DNA of 64,000 nucleotides from NCBI RefSeq assembly GCF_905475465.1, contig NC_062251.1, positions 10,514,047 to 10,578,046 on the forward strand, read 5' to 3'. The DNA comes from Pieris napi (Eukaryota > Arthropoda > Insecta > Lepidoptera > Pieridae). Below the pieces are notes generated by a model. It saw nothing but the letters and a program-made list of their open reading frames with translations, was not told where the DNA came from and searched no databases. The position numbers and the translations under genes were made by a program. Of this stretch, positions 58,656 through 64,000 are shown in pieces (the first letter of the stretch is position 1; each line of letters starts with the position of its first letter).

Positions 58656-58990
58656 TCTCGTGTCACGATGTTCGTTCCCATACTCCTCCAAAACGGCTCG
58701 ACCGATTCTTATGAAATTTTTTATGCCTATTCAGTAAGTTTGAGGATCGGCTACTATCTTTCAAATCCCTAAATGTTAAGGGTGGTCCGTACGCCTAAAT
58801 TTTTATTTTTTAGATAAAATGTTTTGTTTTTTTTGATACGTATACAACCCCTAATTGTCACCCCTCTACGTTTGAACGTAAAAATATTAATTAGAGATTA
58901 ACATCTATTTTTTATTATTAAACTCTTCTTGTAAAATTAGATATTTAAGGTACTTTCCCTTCATGTCCCAACTCTGAGACGCCCTGTATA
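58656..58990 (+). repeat. Dispersed repeat fragment of lepidopteran type
   Basis: Contains AAAATTCTCGTGTCACGATG and ACGGCTCGACCGATTCTTATG (58,669-58,710). I know this conserved stretch from many dispersed repeats in moth and butterfly genomes, but cannot assign it to a class. ACGCCCTGTATA at 58,979-58,990 is also typical of arthropod repeat ends. Confidence 0.45.
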
Positions 58991-60538
58991 ATACTTCCAA
59001 TGTTATCTCACTATTTTTCATGCCCTTGTGAACTAATAAATTCTTAGTATATTTTTAAGAGATTAGCAAATATATTTTCAGAATAACAGATTCCGTGTTC
59101 GCTACCATTATAGGATCTCCCTACCTCAAATGCAAAATGGGTGTCCATGGTCTATTATGGCCGTCTCGAAGGCTTCTTTGCTCCATTTAAAAATATTATA
59201 TTTTCTGTAGTGTTCCACGATCCTCTTAAGTTACCTACTCGATTTTTATAATAATGTTATTCAGACATGCCACTGTTAAGCTATTAAATGGCTTTTAAAT
59301 ATTGTTGAGAGCCTCTTCATAGGAGGAGTAATTAATCACTCCTTTACAACTTCTATAGTTTTGTTATATGGAAGCATTGCAGAAAGATATCTCTAAGTAG
59401 GATTGACTCTACAAAAATTATGGTATTGAAATCTGAGCAGTATGAGACTAGAAGTTAAGCATGAGATTGTCAACCCCGGTCGTTCGTTCGAATATTAATT
59501 AACGAAAAATGCATTTTTTTCCATTTTCGTCATAGATGAGCCATATGAGCATGTTGCTCATATGGAAAAGACAAATCAATGGCACAAAGAGTCGATTACG
59601 CACTTGCCAAATAAAATCCATCATAATTCATATAAATAATTTACATCTATCGTTATCCATCCAAATATATAATTTGGCAATTATAAATATATTTTATGCT
59701 AGACTAGCAAATACTTATCTCATAAAGAAAATATAAGCATCTTAAGTACTTAACAACTCCATCAGTAGATCCTGGATTTCCAAAGTTATTTTACCTGTTG
59801 GTAGATTCAGTATTCCCAGCTAGTGCTAAATCACTTCTATTAAATATTCATACAGATTCGAGAAGGTCTATTATATTTTCTCATATAAGTTTATATACTT
59901 AATATATAACAAATCCAAAAATAATACTCAGTGAAATAAAATAATTCATTTTCGTAGAACGTCAGATAACGGTACGGCTCATAAATAAGAAGCTGGCACT
60001 GATTTATTCATGCTTATTAAAATAAATTATCTTTTAAGATTCCGCAAATCATGCGTTTTAGTTATCCCAGTTTATTGGTAAAGTTCTATTACCTTACGGT
60101 GGGAAATTAAGAACATACATTACTTTAAATATAACAACTTTCAGCCACACTCTCAATCACAGAGTGTATTATACGCACACACATCCATTTACATACTCAT
60201 ACATTCAAGCATACTTAAGTACGACTTGTGTTTGTTTATAAGTACATTTTAAACATGCACCATGTACCACGTAGTAATTTACACAACACAGGGGCGAATA
60301 GCGATAGATGAACTTCGTCACTACCATATTTCTGGTATGACTCATGAATAAACTTTTTAATATTTCTTAGAAGGGAAATGCTTTGGCGACAGAAAAAGGT
60401 GACCGTGGTGTTCTGACGTCAGTTAAATTTGCCCCTCAGTGTGGTAAAAATCACGTGTTTAAAGTTAGTCCAATTTTTTTTGAAACAGAACTTAGGTAAC
60501 TTCCCAATCTCATTCCTTTACTTGTAATAACTATCATT
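58991..60538. other. AT-rich non-coding DNA with one short perfect hairpin
   Basis: No gene recognised. CCATATGAGCA-TGT-TGCTCATATGG at 59,541-59,565 is a perfect 11-bp stem with a 3-base loop. Confidence 0.5.
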
Positions 60539-62970
60539 TAGTCTAGTCGACAAGTTGAAAATGGAACAAAATAGAGATACTACTCCTAAAATTATGTGCG
60601 ATAGCTCATTGGATCCGGAATGACGTCTAGAAAAATGTGCTAAAAGCGTGTATTAGCACATAAAAAATTGCAAAAGTTATAGACCATTAAAGATGAAAAA
60701 ATAATGGCATTTAGTTTTTTGCCAATATTTAATAAACTATTAATATTTAAGAAATTTCAAATAAAGATTCTGAAAGAGGAGGAAATTTCCAACAAAAAAC
60801 TCCTGACTCCCGGAACTCTATCTCCATTATTTATAATGTTAATTTAACGCTAAAAATAGGTCTGCGGGTGATATTTTTAGGATTCGCGCGTGGCGTCAAA
60901 AGCGACTACGGCACATTAATTAATTTATTTAAGGTATTGAATATTTTTTTTTAAATTTGAAAAAATTATGGTGTGTTCTGAACACTATAATTAATTTATT
61001 CCCGTTGAAAATTTTACTTAAAGTTAATTTTTCAACAAGTTAAATAATTGTTAACTAACGAAATTTTCTCGAACGACCGTCTTAATTGTAAGTGAAAAAA
61101 AATGTTTAAATAATGGTCGTAAAAATATTTCGCTTCGTAGAGCCTTTCTTACATACATACTTAACAAGATCGTACCATAAAATTTAAAAAAATATTTATA
61201 CTTTGTTTATAACAATTTTTTTACTTAAACAAAAACTTAAAAATCCATGTAATGATGTTAAAAAAATTTTTTTTTTTCTCAATCATCATATAATCGTTTT
61301 TTTATTAATACAAGATATTTATTGATTTGCAAAAAAAAAAATTCCCGCCATTTGTTGATAATTTTTTTTTAAACAAATTGATTAAATCAATATTTTTAAA
61401 AAAAATTTTAACACAACTTTATTACATTAAAATTTTTATGATTTTTAAAAAAAAAAATTTTCCTTAATAACAATTTATAATTGTTTATAATCGTTTTTTT
61501 TAATTTTCTATTGTTTAAATAATTAGTTAAGAAATTTTTTTTTCCTAAAAATCATAATTGACAGTCTTCTATAAAGTAACAGAAAAAAAATTTTTTTTTA
61601 TCAACAATTCTATTGTTTATTAACTTACCAATTTGTTATAAACAAATATTCAACTTTTGTTTATTTTTTTTCTAAAACTTCTAAAATTAACAAAAACAAC
61701 CATATATAACAAAGTATAGAAAATTTTTTTTTTGTAAATTTTTTGATTATCATGAATATTACTTTTATTTAAAATTAAAAAATTTTTTTTCTATACTTTG
61801 TTATATATGGTTGTTTTTGTTAATTTTAGAAGTTTTAGAAAAAAATAAACAAAAGTTGAATATTTGTTTATAACAAATTGGTAAGTTAATAAACAATAGA
61901 ATTGTTGATTAAAAAAAATTTTTTTTCTGTTACTTTATAGAAGACTGTCAATTATGATTTTTAGGAAAAAAAAATTTCTTAACTAATTATTTAAACAATA
62001 GAAAATTAAAAAAAACGATTATAAACAATTAAAAATTGTTATGAAGGAAATTTTTTTTTTTTAAAAATCATAAAATTTTTAATGTAATAAAGTTGTGTTA
62101 AATTTTTTTTTAAAAATATTGATTTAATCAATTTGTTTAAAAAAAATTTATCAACAAATGGCGGGAATTTTTTTTTTTGCAAATTAATAAATATCTTGTA
62201 TTAATAAAAAAACGATTATATGATGATTGAGAAAAAAAAATTTTTTTTTAACATCATTACATGGATTTTTAAGTTTTTGTTTAAGTAAAAAAATTGTTAT
62301 AAACAAAGTATAAATATTTTTTTAACTTTTATGGCACGATCTTGTTAAGTATGTATGTAAGAAAGGCTCTAAGAAGCGAAATATTTTTACGACCATTATT
62401 TAAACATTTTTTTTCACTTACAATTAAGACGGTCGTTCGAGAAAATTTCGTTAGTTAACAATTATTTAACTTGTTGAAAAATTAACTTTAAGTAAAATTT
62501 TCAACGTGAATAAATTAATTATAGTGTTCAGAACACACCATAATTTTTTCAAATTTAAAAAAAAATATTCAATACCTTAAATAAATTAATTAATGTGCCG
62601 TAGTCGCTTTTGACGCCACGCGCGAATCCTAAAAATGTCACCCGCAGACCTATTTTCAGCGTTAAATTAACATTATAAATAATGGAGATAGAGTTCTGGG
62701 AGTCAGGAGTGTTTTATTAGAAATTTCCTCTTCTTTCAGAATCTTTATTTGAAATTTCTTAAATATTAATAGTTTATTAAATATTGGCAAAAAACTAAAT
62801 GCCATTATTTTTTCATCTTTAATGGTCTATAACTTTTGCAATTTTTTATGTGCTAATACACGCTTTTAGCACATTTTTCTAGACGTCATTCCGGATCCAA
62901 TGAGCTATCGCACATAATTTTAGGAGTAGTATCTCTATTTTGTTCCATTTTCAACTTGTCGACTAGACTA
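60539..62970. mobile_element. 2.43-kb foldback element: near-perfect inverted repeat flanked by CATT
   Basis: Left arm 60,539 to about 61,735 and right arm about 61,775 to 62,970 are inverted copies, about 97 percent alike where compared. The outer ends are TAGTCTAGTCGACAAGTTG and its complement, and the spacer is about 40 bp. CATT flanks both sides (60,535-60,538 and 62,971-62,974), a possible 4-bp target duplication. The outer 400 bp of each arm are of mixed composition, while the inner 800 bp are A/T-run-rich. No open frame of note. Best read as a non-autonomous foldback/long-TIR transposon. Confidence 0.85.
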
Positions 62971-62974
62971 CATT

Positions 62975-64000
62975 ATACAAGCTACCAAACCTCGTCTAAA
63001 TTTTAAGTGTCACTAGTTTTAGCGACGATAACTAAATCAACTTTTTTTTAATCGTCAGCACGATCCCTGCCCAAACAAATAATAGATGTAAAAATAATGG
63101 GGTATAAGGAACCTTTTTAGACTTGTTTTGAATGATATTAATAAACTTACCAGTATTACCAGGCAATAACGTGCCTCGTCGGTTAGTAAGGAACTAAATA
63201 TAGCTAATTCAGCACTTTTAATACTTTAAACAAAAATGTATTGCTGCAGTTGCGAATAACTTATTAATCAGTTCTGGATCCAGTATAATAATAAACTACT
63301 TAAATAAACTTAACAAAAGGAATTCTTAAATAAAAAACAAACTGCCTGAAATAAAATTATTTATTATTTTTTTTCTATATCATTTTTTTTAATGCTTAGT
63401 GTTAATTACAAGTTTAAACGTAAGAACTACTTTACATTTCACACGTGACCTATTCCCTCAATAATATATATATATTATAAATATTATTTTTATAGAAATA
63501 GAAATTATAACAATATTAAATCCTCTTTTCGGTAGGAAGTTGGTGGGTTTTTAATTAGGAAAGTCGTATTAATTATAGAAGCGTAATTAATATAATAAGA
63601 CCAAGAATATTTTCTATTGACAGTTAAATAATTTGCATAATTTCCTCAGAAAATCTCCGCTTGGCTAATTTAGCGATATTAAAAATGTAAGGAATATATA
63701 TGAATAGCAATTGACGTCAACTTATAGAATTATTTTGTCTATGATTGGGATATTTTTGCAAGTCTAGATTATCCTACATTTCTTAAAGAAATCAATGTAT
63801 ATATAGAATTATAGATACATTTTAATTTTATCATCTATTTTGGCCTACGTAAATGACCACTGTACAAAATATATTAAATAATATACAATATATACATGTT
63901 TATTACTTTGTATGGGCGCGAATTGGCATGAGAATGACTTTCACTAGAGCTTGGTCAAGTGAACGTATAGTATAGGAAACATCTGTTCCAAAAAACCGTA
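62975..64000. other. AT-rich non-coding DNA
   Basis: Nothing recognised beyond a short AT dinucleotide run near 63,463-63,478. No coding frame of note. Confidence 0.4.

Overview
This is eukaryotic DNA, AT-rich, intron-bearing and packed with nested transposable elements. It is most likely from an insect and probably a moth or butterfly. The support is the set of element families (FP-domain CR1/Jockey-type LINEs, copia, gypsy, BEL, piggyBac, hAT, a Polinton-like virus), a dispersed motif near 58,660 that I associate with Lepidoptera, and single exons resembling insect Nipped-A/TRRAP and SMC3. There is no bacterial operon structure. Most coding regions are broken. The heavy TE nesting and stray gene exons would suit heterochromatin or a W chromosome, but that is inference.

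Positions 1-45,833 form a tandem array of one 21,030-bp unit. Copy 1 is 1-21,030. Copy 2 starts at 21,031 and follows copy 1 base for base (nine substitutions noticed) to 37,211. There a 2.47-kb gypsy fragment replaces 76 bp, after which the copy resumes at 39,680. At 43,478 copy 2 jumps across a 4-bp microhomology (CTCA) into the middle of copy 3, which ends at 45,833 inside a LINE ORF1.

Each unit is a layered nest. The oldest layer I can see is a Polinton/adintovirus-like element on the minus strand: integrase C-terminus with chromodomain, penton-like, pX-like and major-capsid-like genes. It was split by a TIR-bounded element of an unnamed arthropod gene family ('family A'), which in turn received LINE B. 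The capsid gene is truncated by a copia fragment abutting LINE A, which has lost its 3' end. Elsewhere in the unit are a gypsy LTR with primer-binding site, gag relics, an IS630/mariner-like transposase relic ('family B') split by a 2,124-bp hAT-like element with a perfect 8-bp target duplication, and an internally deleted piggyBac-like element with TTAA ends.

From 45,834 to 64,000 the sequence is single copy. It holds a gag-like relic, an isolated Nipped-A/TRRAP-like exon, the 3' end of a BEL element with its LTR, three phase-compatible minus-strand exons of an unrecognised gene, a 127-128-bp satellite, an SMC3-hinge-like exon pair, a minus-strand copia relic, and a 2.43-kb near-perfect foldback palindrome (60,539-62,970) flanked by CATT. 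No rRNA, tRNA or CRISPR was found.
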